64,000 nucleotides of DNA, taken from contig NZ_BMRA01000003.1 of the NCBI RefSeq assembly GCF_014648395.1, positions 506,211 through 570,210 on the forward strand. Reading direction: 5' to 3'. The translations under genes were made by a program, and so were the position numbers. Below the pieces are notes generated by a model. The model had not been told where the DNA came from. It worked only from the letters and a program-made list of their open reading frames with translations, and did no database searches. Positions 26,840 to 35,640 of this stretch are shown one piece after another (positions within the stretch are counted from its first letter, which is position 1; each line of letters opens with the position of its first letter). Source of the stretch: Micromonospora fulviviridis. Its GTDB lineage: Bacteria > Actinomycetota > Actinomycetes > Mycobacteriales > Micromonosporaceae.

Positions 26840-27235
26840 ATGACAAGTAGGTTCACCGAGTTGACCGTTGACTGCCACGATCCGGAGAGACTCGCGGCCT
26901 TCTGGTGCGAGGTCCTGGACTTCAAGGTGATCGACCGGAGCGAGGGCAAGGTCGAGATTGGCTCGTGGGTGCCAACCGTCGAGGATGTTCGGGCCCGTCA
27001 GATGCCGCCCACCCTGCTGTTCGTCCAGGTACCTGAGGGCAAGACGGTGAAGAACCGGCTTCATCTCGACGTCAGCCCAATCGACGGCAGCACCGAGGAC
27101 GAGGTGACCAGATTACTCGGCCTCGGCGCCACCAAGACTGATGTGGGCCAGGGCTCAGACCGAAACTGGGTTGTCATGGCAGACCCCGAGGGCAACGAGT
27201 TCGACGTCCTACGCACCCTGGCACCGCAGACCTAG
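26840..27235 (+). CDS. VOC-family (glyoxalase-like) protein
   Basis: A 131-residue protein with the vicinal-oxygen-chelate pattern of actinobacterial glyoxalase-like proteins: FTELTVDCHDPERLAAFWCE at the start, NRLHLDVSP in the middle, and VVMADPEGNEFDVL at the end, supplying H and E metal-ligand candidates. These proteins bind a metal or a small molecule; many act in resistance or dioxygenase chemistry. It lies between an IS remnant and a recombinase remnant. Confidence 0.85.
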   Translation: MTSRFTELTVDCHDPERLAAFWCEVLDFKVIDRSEGKVEIGSWVPTVEDVRARQMPPTLLFVQVPEGKTVKNRLHLDVSPIDGSTEDEVTRLLGLGATKTDVGQGSDRNWVVMADPEGNEFDVLRTLAPQT

Positions 27236-27251
27236 GCCACGAGCGGCACCC

Positions 27252-27563
27252 GCACCCCAAGGCCGCACCAGCGGGCCGATCCTGCGCAATACCCTCGCCG
27301 TGCGGATGGACCGGCACGCAGCCACTCGCCGACTCAAGCACCTGGCCCACGCCGCAGGGATCCGGATGCCGAGGATGCACCCGCACATGCTGCGCCACAC
27401 GTTCGTGACGACCATGCTCGACGCCGGCGTCAGCCTGCGCGACGTGCAGATCGCCGCCCGCCACGCCGACTCGCGAACCACCATGCGCTACGACCGAGCC
27501 CGCAAGAACCTCGACCGCCACCCCAACTACATCCTTGCCGCCTACATGGCCTCCGGAACATAG
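27252..27563 (+). pseudogene. tyrosine recombinase/integrase, C-terminal fragment
   Basis: Only the C-terminal catalytic end is present: HPHMLRHTFVTTMLDAG carries the HxLRH box, and HADSRTTMRYDRARKNLDRH contains the nucleophilic tyrosine. The first catalytic arginine and the whole N-terminal arm-binding part are missing, and no start codon fits. This is the remnant of an integrase, probably from an integrative element or prophage. Confidence 0.75.
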
Positions 27564-27567
27564 TCAG

Positions 27568-27598
27568 CCGTTCCCGCCTCTGCCGAGAAGCGGGCGCG
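27568..27598 (+). repeat. degenerate copy of the dispersed intergenic repeat
   Basis: CCGCCTCTGCCGAGAAGCGG followed by GCGCG resembles a fusion of box A (CTCTGCCG) and box B (TGCCGAGAAGCGG). It lies just after the integrase fragment. Confidence 0.35.
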
Positions 27599-27617
27599 TG
27601 GACTGCGCACGAGGGCG

Positions 27618-28916
27618 TCATGGCGGGTTCGACTCCGGAGCACTACGAGCACTACGTGCGAATGTCGCGCGGTTGAGGGAGGTTTCACTGCGGTCCGTTA
27701 CAGCGCCGTCGGTCACGGCGAAGCGGATCACGAGTGGACCGCGACGTCCCAGCGCCCACACGGTGAGCGCGAAGCAGCAGAGCGCCGTTCCCGTGATCGT
27801 GACCGCTGTCCAGCCGCCCGCAGACCAGAGCGTGGTCGCGGCGGCGGAGCCGATAGCAGCGCCGATGAAGTTGCCGGTGCCCAGCGCGGTGTTGAGCCGG
27901 CTGCGGGCCTCGTGGGAGAGGGCGAACAGCCGCGCCCGGTTGAGGAGGGCCTGCGTCTGGAGGGCGACATCGATCATGATGATCACGATGATGATAAGTA
28001 CGACGGACCGGCCGGCGAACGCCGCGATGACGAAGGCGCCGAGGGCCAGTAACCAGGCCGCGCCGGTGGCCGGAAGCGACCAACCGCGGTCGTGCAGACG
28101 ACCGCCGTGCAGGCCGGAAAGGACACCAGCGAGGCCAGCCAACCCGAACAACCCGATCACCGGGACCGGGTACCGGAACGGCGGGCCGCTGAGCAGGAAC
28201 GTCAGCGCCGTCCAGAACAGCGAGAACGCGGCGAACCCTGTGGCGGCGAGGACCAGCGTCCATCGGGCCGCCCGTTCGCGCATGACCACCGCGCCGACCG
28301 AGGCGATGAGCCGCGGGTATGGCATGCGCGTCCGTGGTGCCAGCGGTGGGATCGCGCGGTGGAGCAGGACCGCGAGCAGGACGGCGACGACCGCGGCGAG
28401 GGCGAAGATCGTACGCCACCCGGCGGCGCCGGTGACGAACCCGCTGATCGTGCGGGAGGCCAGGATACCGGTGAGGGTCCCGGACCCGACGGCGCCGACG
28501 ATCCGACCGCGGTGGGCGTCGCTGGCCAGGTCCCCGGCGAGCGGTGTGAGGACCTGCCCGGAAATCGTCGTCAGGCCGAGCACGCCCAGTGCGAGCAGGA
28601 GTACGCCGATCGACGGCGCCAGCGCGCACAGCAGCAGTGCGGCGGCCGAGGTCAGCAGCATCACCGGGACGAACCGGCGGCGGTCCAGGACGTCACCGAG
28701 CGGCACGAGCAGCAGCACGCCGACGGCGTACCCGACCTGCGTCGCGGTGACGAGCCAGCCGGCCGTCGCGGTCGCGGCGCCCAGATCGCCTGCAATGAAG
28801 CCGAGCAGCGGCTGCGCCCAGTACAGGTTGCCGATGGCCACTCCCGCCGCCAACGCGAACAGGAACGTCAGCCGACGGCTCATCTCCGACGCCGGTGCCA
28901 TGCGGGCTGCTACCAC
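27618..28916 (-). CDS. MFS transporter, DHA1-type
   Basis: A 432-residue membrane protein with about 12 helices. NLYWAQPLLGFIAGDLG in helix 1 and VPLGDVLDRRRFVPVM after helix 2 place it among bacterial drug/metabolite exporters. ATG 28916 is the first start; ATG 28883 (MSRRLTFL) is where family similarity usually begins. The last 30 residues are serine/arginine-rich and unlike a transporter. No regulator gene is adjacent. Confidence 0.87.
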   Translation of the reverse strand: MVAARMAPASEMSRRLTFLFALAAGVAIGNLYWAQPLLGFIAGDLGAATATAGWLVTATQVGYAVGVLLLVPLGDVLDRRRFVPVMLLTSAAALLLCALAPSIGVLLLALGVLGLTTISGQVLTPLAGDLASDAHRGRIVGAVGSGTLTGILASRTISGFVTGAAGWRTIFALAAVVAVLLAVLLHRAIPPLAPRTRMPYPRLIASVGAVVMRERAARWTLVLAATGFAAFSLFWTALTFLLSGPPFRYPVPVIGLFGLAGLAGVLSGLHGGRLHDRGWSLPATGAAWLLALGAFVIAAFAGRSVVLIIIVIIMIDVALQTQALLNRARLFALSHEARSRLNTALGTGNFIGAAIGSAAATTLWSAGGWTAVTITGTALCCFALTVWALGRRGPLVIRFAVTDGAVTDRSETSLNRATFARSARSAPESNPP

Positions 28917-29169
28917 CCTGCCACGCTAAGGCGCGGGATCAAGGCGCGTGGCCCAGCGAGGGCCTGAGCGTGGCAGGGCCGCACCCGCCGGGATGTCCAC
29001 ATCTCTCCCGGCACCCTTCAGGTGTGCCCGGACAGGTCGACACGGCCGGGCAACGACAGGCCCACCGGTGGGGCCGCAGTAGGGCACAAGACGGTGTCAT
29101 GGCGATCGCGTGGGTATGGCTCGTCGCGTTCGTGGCCGGCGGGCGACGCCGTTGCCTTGGCATGATCGG

Positions 29170-29338
29170 GTGCGCACCTCAGCCGCGGACCGTGCGCCCA
29201 TCAGCGTCCGCTCGTAGCCGATGACAGTGTGTGTCGGGGTTGCCGTGGACGCATACCCGTCCGCTGCGTCGATGTAGCGCTGGTCGGCTGGACAGCGAGG
29301 CACGACCGGTGCGCGTCCGCTACATCGACCGCCGAGCC
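29170..29338 (+). repeat. repeat copies and inverted repeat in a gene-free gap
   Basis: The 434-bp gap 28917-29350 has no convincing gene. It holds a degenerate copy of the dispersed repeat (29170-29196, GCACCTCAGCCGCGGACCG). It also holds a 12-bp inverted repeat, GTCGATGTAGCG at 29268-29279 and CGCTACATCGAC at 29318-29329. The right arm is embedded in another repeat-like stretch (GCGTCCGCTACATCGACCGC). Confidence 0.5.
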
Positions 29339-29350
29339 CCTTTGTTCGGC

Positions 29351-29815
29351 TCAGGGCCGCGGGATGGGTAGTTCACGGAGTGGATCGCCGCCGTCGATGA
29401 AAAGCCGGGCGTCTGCCGTGGTCGCCCGGGCGATACGTTGCAGCACCCGCTGACCAGTCTCGGGGTGGCGCCCGTCGAGGGCGCCAACGCGGACGGCGAA
29501 CACGATCTCGTACGGCTCTTCCTGGGCCTGCAGGACGAAGTCTTCGGCCGCAACGTGGCGGACGCTCATGCGGCCGGACCTGATCTCGCCCACTGCGGCG
29601 GTCTCTGCCTGGGCGATAGCAGTGGCAGACCGGTCGATGGCCAGGATGTGGCCGGTAGTGAGTCGGGCTGCGACCGCTCGTGCGGCCGCCCCGGGTCCGC
29701 ATCCGATTTCGAGGACGCGGGAGTGCGGCTGAAGGGGGAGCGCGTTCACGATCGCGGCGAGACGGGGCGACAGAGATCCCGGCACAGCCATGAGGATAAG
29801 CGACGATTCGCCCAC
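29351..29815 (-). CDS. small SAM-dependent methyltransferase
   Basis: A 154-residue class I methyltransferase core. RVLEIGCGPGAAARAVA is motif I (SAM binding), ILAIDRSATAI is the acidic post-I loop, and YEIVFAVRVGALDG is motif IV. The protein is short for the class (usually 200 or more) and ends after the fifth strand. It may be a minimal enzyme or a truncated one. The start at 29815 or 29791 is uncertain. The substrate is unknown. Confidence 0.75.
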   Translation of the reverse strand: MGESSLILMAVPGSLSPRLAAIVNALPLQPHSRVLEIGCGPGAAARAVAARLTTGHILAIDRSATAIAQAETAAVGEIRSGRMSVRHVAAEDFVLQAQEEPYEIVFAVRVGALDGRHPETGQRVLQRIARATTADARLFIDGGDPLRELPIPRP

Positions 29816-29905
29816 GAGTGCGCGGCAGCAAACACAGTGGTCGCACGTCTACTCCGTCGAGCCTTCCCTGCTGCCTCGGGCGGTGTTCGAGGGGCCTCAT
29901 CCACC

Positions 29906-29968
29906 GCGAAGCGCTCGCCGTCCAAGGTGACCAGCTCGCGCGTGCGTGAAAGCATCCGGACGTGCCGT
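29906..29968 (+). repeat. long-form repeat related to 15251-15310
   Basis: Blocks AGCGCTCG, AAGGTGACCAG and GCATCCGGACGTGCCG occur in the same order as in the 15.2-kb element. Small differences in spacing separate them, and the sequence is unrelated elsewhere. Confidence 0.7.
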
Positions 29969-29993
29969 ATCGAGGGTGTCGACAGGGCCTTCA

Positions 29994-31406
29994 TCAGACT
30001 CCGCGAGCGGACGACACATTGCGCGAACTCGCTCTTGAGAGCACCAAAGCTTGGTCCCGGCTCACTCTGAAAGTCCTTCGCCACCGTGCCGAGGTCACCG
30101 TCCGCTCGGCACCGTGAACGCTCTTGGTCAGGTGGCCATCGACGGCCGGGCTCCCGCCATCTGCCACGGCATGACTCTTGGACTGCCCACGGGAACGGTG
30201 CAGACGATGCCGTCGAGTGCCCAGGCGTACCGTCGCTGCGCCCAGCAGGGTCGCGGCGGCCAGCGGCAGCCACAGCGCCGCCGCGCCCAGGCTGAGCAGA
30301 CCGGTGATGATGATGGGATCGACGGCCCGGGCCAGGCCGTAGCTCAGCTGCCAGCGGGCGAGCGCGCGCCCAATCAGGTGCGGCGGTGCTGACTCGATCA
30401 CCAGCGGAACGCTGCTGCCGGTGTAGAGAATTTCACCCAGCGTGTAAGGCACGATGACCAGCGCGACGAGCACCGTGCCGGGGCCGCCGCCGGTCGCCCC
30501 GCCGAGCCAGAACCCGAGGTAGGAGGCGGCGAGCAACAGGCCGGACCAGAAGAGCACGGTGCGGTGCGGCCACTTCGCGAGGCGCACTACCACGACCAGC
30601 TGCAGCGCAATCACCATGACGGTGTTGGCGACGAAGATGCCCGAGGGCCACGCCAGTGACGCGTGCAGGCCCTTCACCAGCAGCAGCGGCAGGGCGATCT
30701 CGAGGATGTCGGCGTAAAACGCGTACGGAATGCCGGCCAGGGCCAGGATGGTGACGGTGCGCAGGCCGGCACCGCGCGCTTCCTTCGCTGCCGCAGCCGG
30801 GGCGGGGGCCGGAACATCTTGGTGGGGCAGCGGCACCCGGGCGATCACCGCCGCGCCGAACGCGCACCCGAGCGCCGTCGCCAGCGCGAGCCAGTGGAGC
30901 ACCTCCGGCCCGCTCGCGACCAGAACCGTGCCGAGCAGGGCGCCGGCGCCCAGGCCGGCGTTGCGCAGCGAGCGGCCCGCGGCCAGCGCCGCCGCACGCC
31001 GGGCCGGGCCGGCGAGAGCGGCGACCAATGCGGAATTGGTGGGTGGAGCGATCTGCGTGCCGACGCCGATGAGCACCGCACCGATCGCGAATCCGGCGAT
31101 GCCGGGCACCAGGGCAAGCAGCAGCGACCCCACCGCTCGCACCAGTAGCGCGGCGACGGCGGGGGCCCGCCGCGCCCCGCGGTCGATCCACCATCCGGCG
31201 AGCGGGACGGCGCCGAGGCCGGCCAGCATGCCGACGGTCAGCGTCATGCCGGCCTGCGGCGCGCTGAGCCCGATCAGCACGGCGTAGATCACGATGAACG
31301 GGCGCAGCATCCCGGAGGTCGCTGCCTCGACTGTGGCGCTGAGCGCGTAGCGGCCGCCGCCCGGGATGCGGGCCAGCTCACGAAGCGTCGTACGGGTGGT
31401 CGTCAC
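29994..31406 (-). CDS. MFS transporter
   Basis: A 470-residue membrane protein with about 12 helices. GLSAPQAGMTLTVGMLAGLG and GWWIDRGARRAP form the conserved helix 2-3 loop, and IAPPTNSALVAALAGPARR is in the fourth-helix area. The last 75 residues after RLGTRRHRLHRSRG are hydrophilic and look like an out-of-frame extension. It is divergent from the ArsR/DUF5937-type regulator, with a 23-bp palindrome between them, so regulated efflux is likely. Confidence 0.86.
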   Translation of the reverse strand: MTTTRTTLRELARIPGGGRYALSATVEAATSGMLRPFIVIYAVLIGLSAPQAGMTLTVGMLAGLGAVPLAGWWIDRGARRAPAVAALLVRAVGSLLLALVPGIAGFAIGAVLIGVGTQIAPPTNSALVAALAGPARRAAALAAGRSLRNAGLGAGALLGTVLVASGPEVLHWLALATALGCAFGAAVIARVPLPHQDVPAPAPAAAAKEARGAGLRTVTILALAGIPYAFYADILEIALPLLLVKGLHASLAWPSGIFVANTVMVIALQLVVVVRLAKWPHRTVLFWSGLLLAASYLGFWLGGATGGGPGTVLVALVIVPYTLGEILYTGSSVPLVIESAPPHLIGRALARWQLSYGLARAVDPIIITGLLSLGAAALWLPLAAATLLGAATVRLGTRRHRLHRSRGQSKSHAVADGGSPAVDGHLTKSVHGAERTVTSARWRRTFRVSRDQALVLSRASSRNVSSARGV

Positions 31407-31459
31407 GGCTCCGATCGTCTGGCCATACGGCTGCGAAGGGACCCAGGTTGGCCAGCGTC

Positions 31460-31499
31460 GTCAATCCATGCCTCGTCGATTGACAAACGATGTCAATCG
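31460..31499. promoter_or_regulatory. palindromic operator between MFS and ArsR-type genes
   Basis: CGATTGACA-AACGA-TGTCAATCG (31477-31499) is a perfect 9+9 inverted repeat. An extra half-site GTCAATC lies at 31460-31466. It sits in the 118-bp divergent promoter, 26 bp before the regulator start. It is the likely site of autoregulation and of control of the exporter. Confidence 0.7.
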
Positions 31500-31524
31500 G
31501 TCTGCCCGGGCGCGGACCCCTGCC

Positions 31525-32616
31525 ATGATCGGTACTGTGGTTACCTCGGTCGACATCGGCGGCGTACCAGCCGATCGGATCCGGATAACACCGTCGCCGC
31601 TCGCGGAGCTCGGCGCGGTGCTGCACGTGCTCGCGGAGCCGCAGCATCATCCGGACACCGCCGCGGCGGTTGCGATGATGGCGGCTGCCCTTCCCGCAGA
31701 GCTGGCTCCAGACCTCGAGGAATTTGGTCTGCTCTGGCACTCCGGCCGGGCCGACTTTCTGTTCCCGCCCGATCCACGGCCGAGCCTGCGCGAGGAACTG
31801 GACGACGTCGACCGCCTGGACGACGAGCGCTGGGTCGCTGCGGCGCTCGCCGCCCATCGAGCCGTCTCACCGGCGCCGCGAATGTGGTCGCCGCTGCGTG
31901 ACCCGATCGTGCGGCAGCGGGCGCTGGCCGCGGCCCGCGCCCGAGGGCCGCGGCAGGCGGCGTGGGCCGAACGGGTGCTCGCCGATCCCGCCGCCGAGCG
32001 CGAGCGGGTACGACGCTTTCTGCTCGCCTGCGAGTCCGCCTTCTTCGACACGGTCTGGAAACGCGTCCGCCCAGCGCTCGCCGAGGAAGCCGACCGTCGA
32101 CGCTTCGACCTGGCCCGCGAGGGTATCGGCGCCCTCGGCCGGATCTCGCACGCAATCGGGGTCGACACCGAGCGCGGCGTTCTGACGATCGACAAGCTGC
32201 AGGACCAGACCGCAGACGGTCGCGGCGGCGGGATGACGCTCATCCCGAGCGCGTACGGCGCCCCGCATATGACCGTCGTGTACGCGCCAGGCTGGCTGCC
32301 CGTGCTGCAGTACCCGGCACCGGGCTGGGACCCACGCCCGGTGTTGCGGGTGGACGAGCTGGATGCTCGGCTGACCGCGCTTGCGCACCCGCTGCGGCTA
32401 CGTTTCTGCCGCACGCTCGCCCGAGGTCCGCACACGACCGGCGAGCTGGCCGACTTCTGGCAGGTGACGGCGCCGGAGGTGTCCAGGCACCTCGCGGTGC
32501 TGAAGGCGGCCGGGCTGCTGATCTCGGCGCGCCGCGGCCGCTACGTGACGTACCGCCTGGACATGGAGGCCTGCACCGGCCTGGGGCAGCAACTGGTGGA
32601 CGTCCTCGGGCGCTGA
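31525..32616 (+). CDS. ArsR-type winged-helix regulator with long N-terminal domain (DUF5937-like)
   Basis: About 363 residues from ATG 31525. An N-terminal alpha-helical domain of about 260 residues (PLAELGAVLHVLAEPQHHPD at the start) leads to a C-terminal ArsR-family winged helix. That part reads ELDARLTALAHPLRLRFCRT, then TAPEVSRHLAVLKAAGLLIS. No cysteine metal site (CxCxxC) is seen, so metal sensing is unlikely. It is divergent from an MFS exporter and, given the palindrome, probably represses it. Confidence 0.88.
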   Translation: MIGTVVTSVDIGGVPADRIRITPSPLAELGAVLHVLAEPQHHPDTAAAVAMMAAALPAELAPDLEEFGLLWHSGRADFLFPPDPRPSLREELDDVDRLDDERWVAAALAAHRAVSPAPRMWSPLRDPIVRQRALAAARARGPRQAAWAERVLADPAAERERVRRFLLACESAFFDTVWKRVRPALAEEADRRRFDLAREGIGALGRISHAIGVDTERGVLTIDKLQDQTADGRGGGMTLIPSAYGAPHMTVVYAPGWLPVLQYPAPGWDPRPVLRVDELDARLTALAHPLRLRFCRTLARGPHTTGELADFWQVTAPEVSRHLAVLKAAGLLISARRGRYVTYRLDMEACTGLGQQLVDVLGR

Positions 32617-32870
32617 ACAGCCAGGACGCGGCGGCATCCTGAACTGGACACCGCATCATGCGTGGCTGTACGCCGATGCGGAGCCGACATCCAGCCTGCG
32701 ATCGGCGCCACCGCCCGACGCGGTCGTCGTCTACATCGACAACCTCTGACACGGCCGCGACCCTTGCGGTGCTCGCCAGCGGCGCACTACTCACCGCGTC
32801 CGCTCGTACCCGCGATCAGGGCACCGGCTCACCGGTCGCTGAACGACCGGATCTGCCGACGCGAGCGCGG
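32617..32870. other. gap with possible gene scrap and a repeat copy
   Basis: Bases 32630-32750 read on the plus strand as a plausible protein tail (NWTPHHAWLYADAEPT, then VVVYIDNL and stop), but with no start and no recognised family. A repeat copy (GACCGGATCTGCCGACGCGA) lies at 32845-32864. Nothing else is evident. Confidence 0.35.
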
Positions 32871-33545
32871 TCAGTGTGTTTGGGTCTCCCAGACCGGCTG
32901 CTGAGGCTCGTCGTTGTGCACGATGATGTCGACGTGATCGGTCGGGCGGACCGTAGCGAAGTAGAGCTCTTGGGAGGGGATGTAACGCTCGCGCCAGCGC
33001 CGTTCGACTTCGGCCCGGGATGACACCCGGCGCTCTCGGATCACGGCACGATCCACGGTCTTCTCGAGCGCGGTCGACACGAAGATGCGCAGATCCCACC
33101 GATCAATCAGTTCCGGGCGCATGAGGAAGACGCCGTCGAAGACCAGCACGGCGTCGGCGGGGGCAGTCATGACCGGCGAGGACAGGGCGGTATCCGCGGT
33201 GCGGTCGTACACGGCGTATTGGAAGCGCCGGTCTCCGCCTGGGCCGAGCGGATCGAGCAGAACCCGGTTCAGCGCGTCGTAGTCATGGGTGTGGTAGTAG
33301 CAGCCTTCGGCCGAGTACTCGCCGCGCGGATAGCGCTGCGCCCGGGGGAAGAGGAAATCGTCGATCGTCGCGCGGATGACGTCGCGGCCCCGTGTGCGCA
33401 AGGCGTCGGCCAATTCGTCGGCGAGCGTCGTCTTGCCTGCGGCTGGCGGTCCGTCGATGGCAACCCGCGTCGGATGTGCGGCTGTGACGGACCCGACTGC
33501 CTCAGCCAGGCGGCCGAGCAACTCGTCGCGGGTGCCTTGGTCCAT
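32871..33545 (-). CDS. uridine-kinase-like P-loop kinase
   Basis: A 224-residue protein with Walker A GPPAAGKTT at residues 32-40, DDFLFPRAQRYPRGEYS and VLVFDGVFLMRP downstream. This is the arrangement of uridine kinase/phosphoribulokinase-like enzymes that phosphorylate small substrates with ATP. VERRWRERYIPSQELYF fits the lid region. It resembles the uncharacterised actinobacterial group rather than true Udk, so the substrate is open. It is a single gene and its 3' end abuts a repeat copy. Confidence 0.85.
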   Translation of the reverse strand: MDQGTRDELLGRLAEAVGSVTAAHPTRVAIDGPPAAGKTTLADELADALRTRGRDVIRATIDDFLFPRAQRYPRGEYSAEGCYYHTHDYDALNRVLLDPLGPGGDRRFQYAVYDRTADTALSSPVMTAPADAVLVFDGVFLMRPELIDRWDLRIFVSTALEKTVDRAVIRERRVSSRAEVERRWRERYIPSQELYFATVRPTDHVDIIVHNDEPQQPVWETQTH

Positions 33546-33720
33546 GTCCTACCCGTCCCGTCCTAGTCACGCGAAGGTCGCCATGTCGAGGCGACCTTAT
33601 GCGCGCCAGGTTCTTCGCGCGCCGCTGTCCGAGTGAGTGAGATTGCCACATGTGGAAGTGGCTGCGGTCGCGGCGCACACGGACCGTCATGCCGGCGCTG
33701 GTGGCTCGGCATGGCGTGAC

Positions 33721-33742
33721 CTGTCATGCCGCAGGTCGCGCG
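33721..33742 (+). repeat. copy of the dispersed intergenic repeat
   Basis: CTGTCATGCCGCAGGTCGCG, then CG, matches the core and right half. A box-B-like GTCATGCCGGCG lies 35 bp upstream. It sits in the 305-bp gap 33546-33850 between divergent genes, which has no recognisable gene. Confidence 0.45.
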
Positions 33743-33850
33743 TGGCAGATAGACCGGTCGGCCATGTGCTTGCACTCCTGCCCCTGCCGCGATGCGTGCC
33801 TCCGATAGGAGCGCGTCCCGCCACGATGACCCGCTTCCACTCCCGGTAGC

Positions 33851-34837
33851 GTGGCGGGCGTGTCGAAGTCCGCCTCACTCGCAATCGCGCAGGTCATGGC
33901 CCATTGCGGTGGCGCACCCGGTGAGGCGGTGGCGTACCTCTCCCAGGCGATCGCGCAGGGCCCGGACGATCCCCAGCCGTACGAACTGCTCGCCGAACTG
34001 CGTCAGGAATCACCCGAGGCGGTGGCGCGCACCGTCGCGGCGCCGAGCAGCCTCTGGCAGTTCGTCGTCGGCGCGTACCTGTGCTTCCTCGACGGCGACA
34101 TGGATCAGGCCGCGCAGAGGCTGGGCTCGGTGATCGGCTACCGCCCGGACGTGGCCTGGGCGTCCGCGCCCTGGTTCGGCGACCAACGATTCCTCGGCGC
34201 GGTGACGGCCGCTGGGCTCGCCGACGCAACCTTGAACATCACCGACTACGGTCCCGAGCTGGACGACGACGCGGCGCGGGACCGCCTAGGGCCGTGGTTT
34301 CGAGCCATCGACGTGGTTTGCGACCGGGAGCCGGTGGCAGAGGCGATGGCCCGTATGGCGATCCTGCTGCGGATCTGCGGGCGTACGGATGCGTCGCTGG
34401 CGCTGTGCGACCGTGCGGACACCGTGGACCGGGTGATGTTCACCGAGGTCGTCCGTGCCGGGACCTGGCGCCGTCTCGGTGACCGGCGGCAGACAGCCGC
34501 GGCGTTCCGGCGGGCGCTGGAGCTGGACCCCACGAACTGGTCGCTCTATCTCGATCTCGCCGACCTGGCGGCGGAGGACGGCGACTTCGCCCAAGCCGCC
34601 GACCTCGTACGCCAGGGCCTTGAGCATGAGCCGGAGGACGTCACACTAAGGGCGGCAGGCGCCGCGTACCGGGCGCGCGCCGAGAACTCGATCACGGACC
34701 TGGACCTGCTGCTGGAGCTGGCGCCGGAGGTACCTCATGCGGGATACCGGAACGGGCTGATCGATTACGCCCTGGGCGCCTCGGATCTCCCGGCTGACCG
34801 GATAGCGGCAGCCCGCCGGTTCCAGGTCGGCGACTGA
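33851..34837 (+). CDS. TPR-like helical repeat protein
   Basis: A 328-residue protein from GTG 33851. Paired helices such as GEAVAYLSQAIAQGPDDPQP, QTAAAFRRALELDPTNWSLY and FAQAADLVRQGLEHEPEDV are TPR-type. The central part (residues 75-170) is less regular. A protein-interaction role is likely; the partner is unknown. It is a single gene. Confidence 0.8.
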   Translation: MAGVSKSASLAIAQVMAHCGGAPGEAVAYLSQAIAQGPDDPQPYELLAELRQESPEAVARTVAAPSSLWQFVVGAYLCFLDGDMDQAAQRLGSVIGYRPDVAWASAPWFGDQRFLGAVTAAGLADATLNITDYGPELDDDAARDRLGPWFRAIDVVCDREPVAEAMARMAILLRICGRTDASLALCDRADTVDRVMFTEVVRAGTWRRLGDRRQTAAAFRRALELDPTNWSLYLDLADLAAEDGDFAQAADLVRQGLEHEPEDVTLRAAGAAYRARAENSITDLDLLLELAPEVPHAGYRNGLIDYALGASDLPADRIAAARRFQVGD

Positions 34838-34961
34838 CCTGAGTGCCCACATGCCCGGCGGCACGCCGGCCGGTGCCAGAGTGGCCGTACTCATGTGTGC
34901 CCTTCCGCCGCGGCTGGTGCCGATGAGCTTAAAGGTCGTAACCCCGTCCTACGGTGGGACC

Positions 34962-35333
34962 ATGGACTGGAAGATTGAACTCATCCCCGTTCCGGTGACC
35001 GATGTCGACCGCGCCAAGGCCTTCTACCAGAAGGTGGGCTTCAACGCCGACCACGATCACAGGGTGCACGAGAGCCTGCGGTTCGTTCAGCTGACACCAC
35101 CCGGCTCGGCCTGCTCCATCGTGATCGGCGAGGGCATCACCGACAAGACTCCCGGCACACAGGAAATCCAGGTCGTGGTCGCCGACGCCGAGGCAGCCCG
35201 CCGGCAACTGCTCGACGCCGGCGTGGATGCCAGCGAGGTCGACGTGCAGCCATGGGGCAACTTCGTCTACTTCGGCGATCCTGACGGCAACAGGTGGTCG
35301 CTGCAGGAGATCGAGTCGCGCCCCAACGGCTGA
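34962..35333 (+). CDS. VOC-family (glyoxalase/bleomycin-resistance-like) protein
   Basis: A 123-residue protein from ATG 34962. IELIPVPVTDVDRAKAFYQK at the start and NFVYFGDPDGNRWSLQEIES at the end form the paired beta-alpha-beta-beta-beta module. RFVQLTPPGSACSIVIG supplies the middle strand. The family includes dioxygenase-like and ligand-sequestering proteins. An upstream frame extension is possible, but similarity starts at MDWKIEL. Confidence 0.88.
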   Translation: MDWKIELIPVPVTDVDRAKAFYQKVGFNADHDHRVHESLRFVQLTPPGSACSIVIGEGITDKTPGTQEIQVVVADAEAARRQLLDAGVDASEVDVQPWGNFVYFGDPDGNRWSLQEIESRPNG

Positions 35334-35385
35334 CCGACGGCCCACAACAGCCCTTGGAGATGCACTGATTCGGCTCCCCTCGGTG

Positions 35386-35580
35386 TCAAGACGCCGTCGG
35401 GAGCGGGGCTCCAAGCTGAGTGTCGGCAGGTCCGGGATGTGACTTGTTCGAAGAGCCGGCTTGGGGATGCGAGTTGGTCGCGCTGGAGTCTGTAGTCGTT
35501 CCCCGGTGTCCTCCCGGGCTTGTCGCTGCGGTGGCCGCGGTGGCGTCGTTGATCATGTGCCGGTAGACGATGTCGGACAG
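35386..35580 (-). pseudogene. possible site-specific recombinase C-terminal tail
   Basis: The minus strand reads ATLSDIVYRHMINDATAATA and runs to a stop at 35386. This resembles the end of a tyrosine recombinase around the catalytic Tyr (VYRH). The upstream part is cut off by the IS200/IS605 element, which may have inserted here. The similarity is short and the call is tentative. Confidence 0.3.
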
Positions 35581-35640
35581 CGTCGCTTCAGCGGTTGATA
35601 AAGCGGGAACCCTGGCCGTTTACGGCCGGGAGGACCGCCG

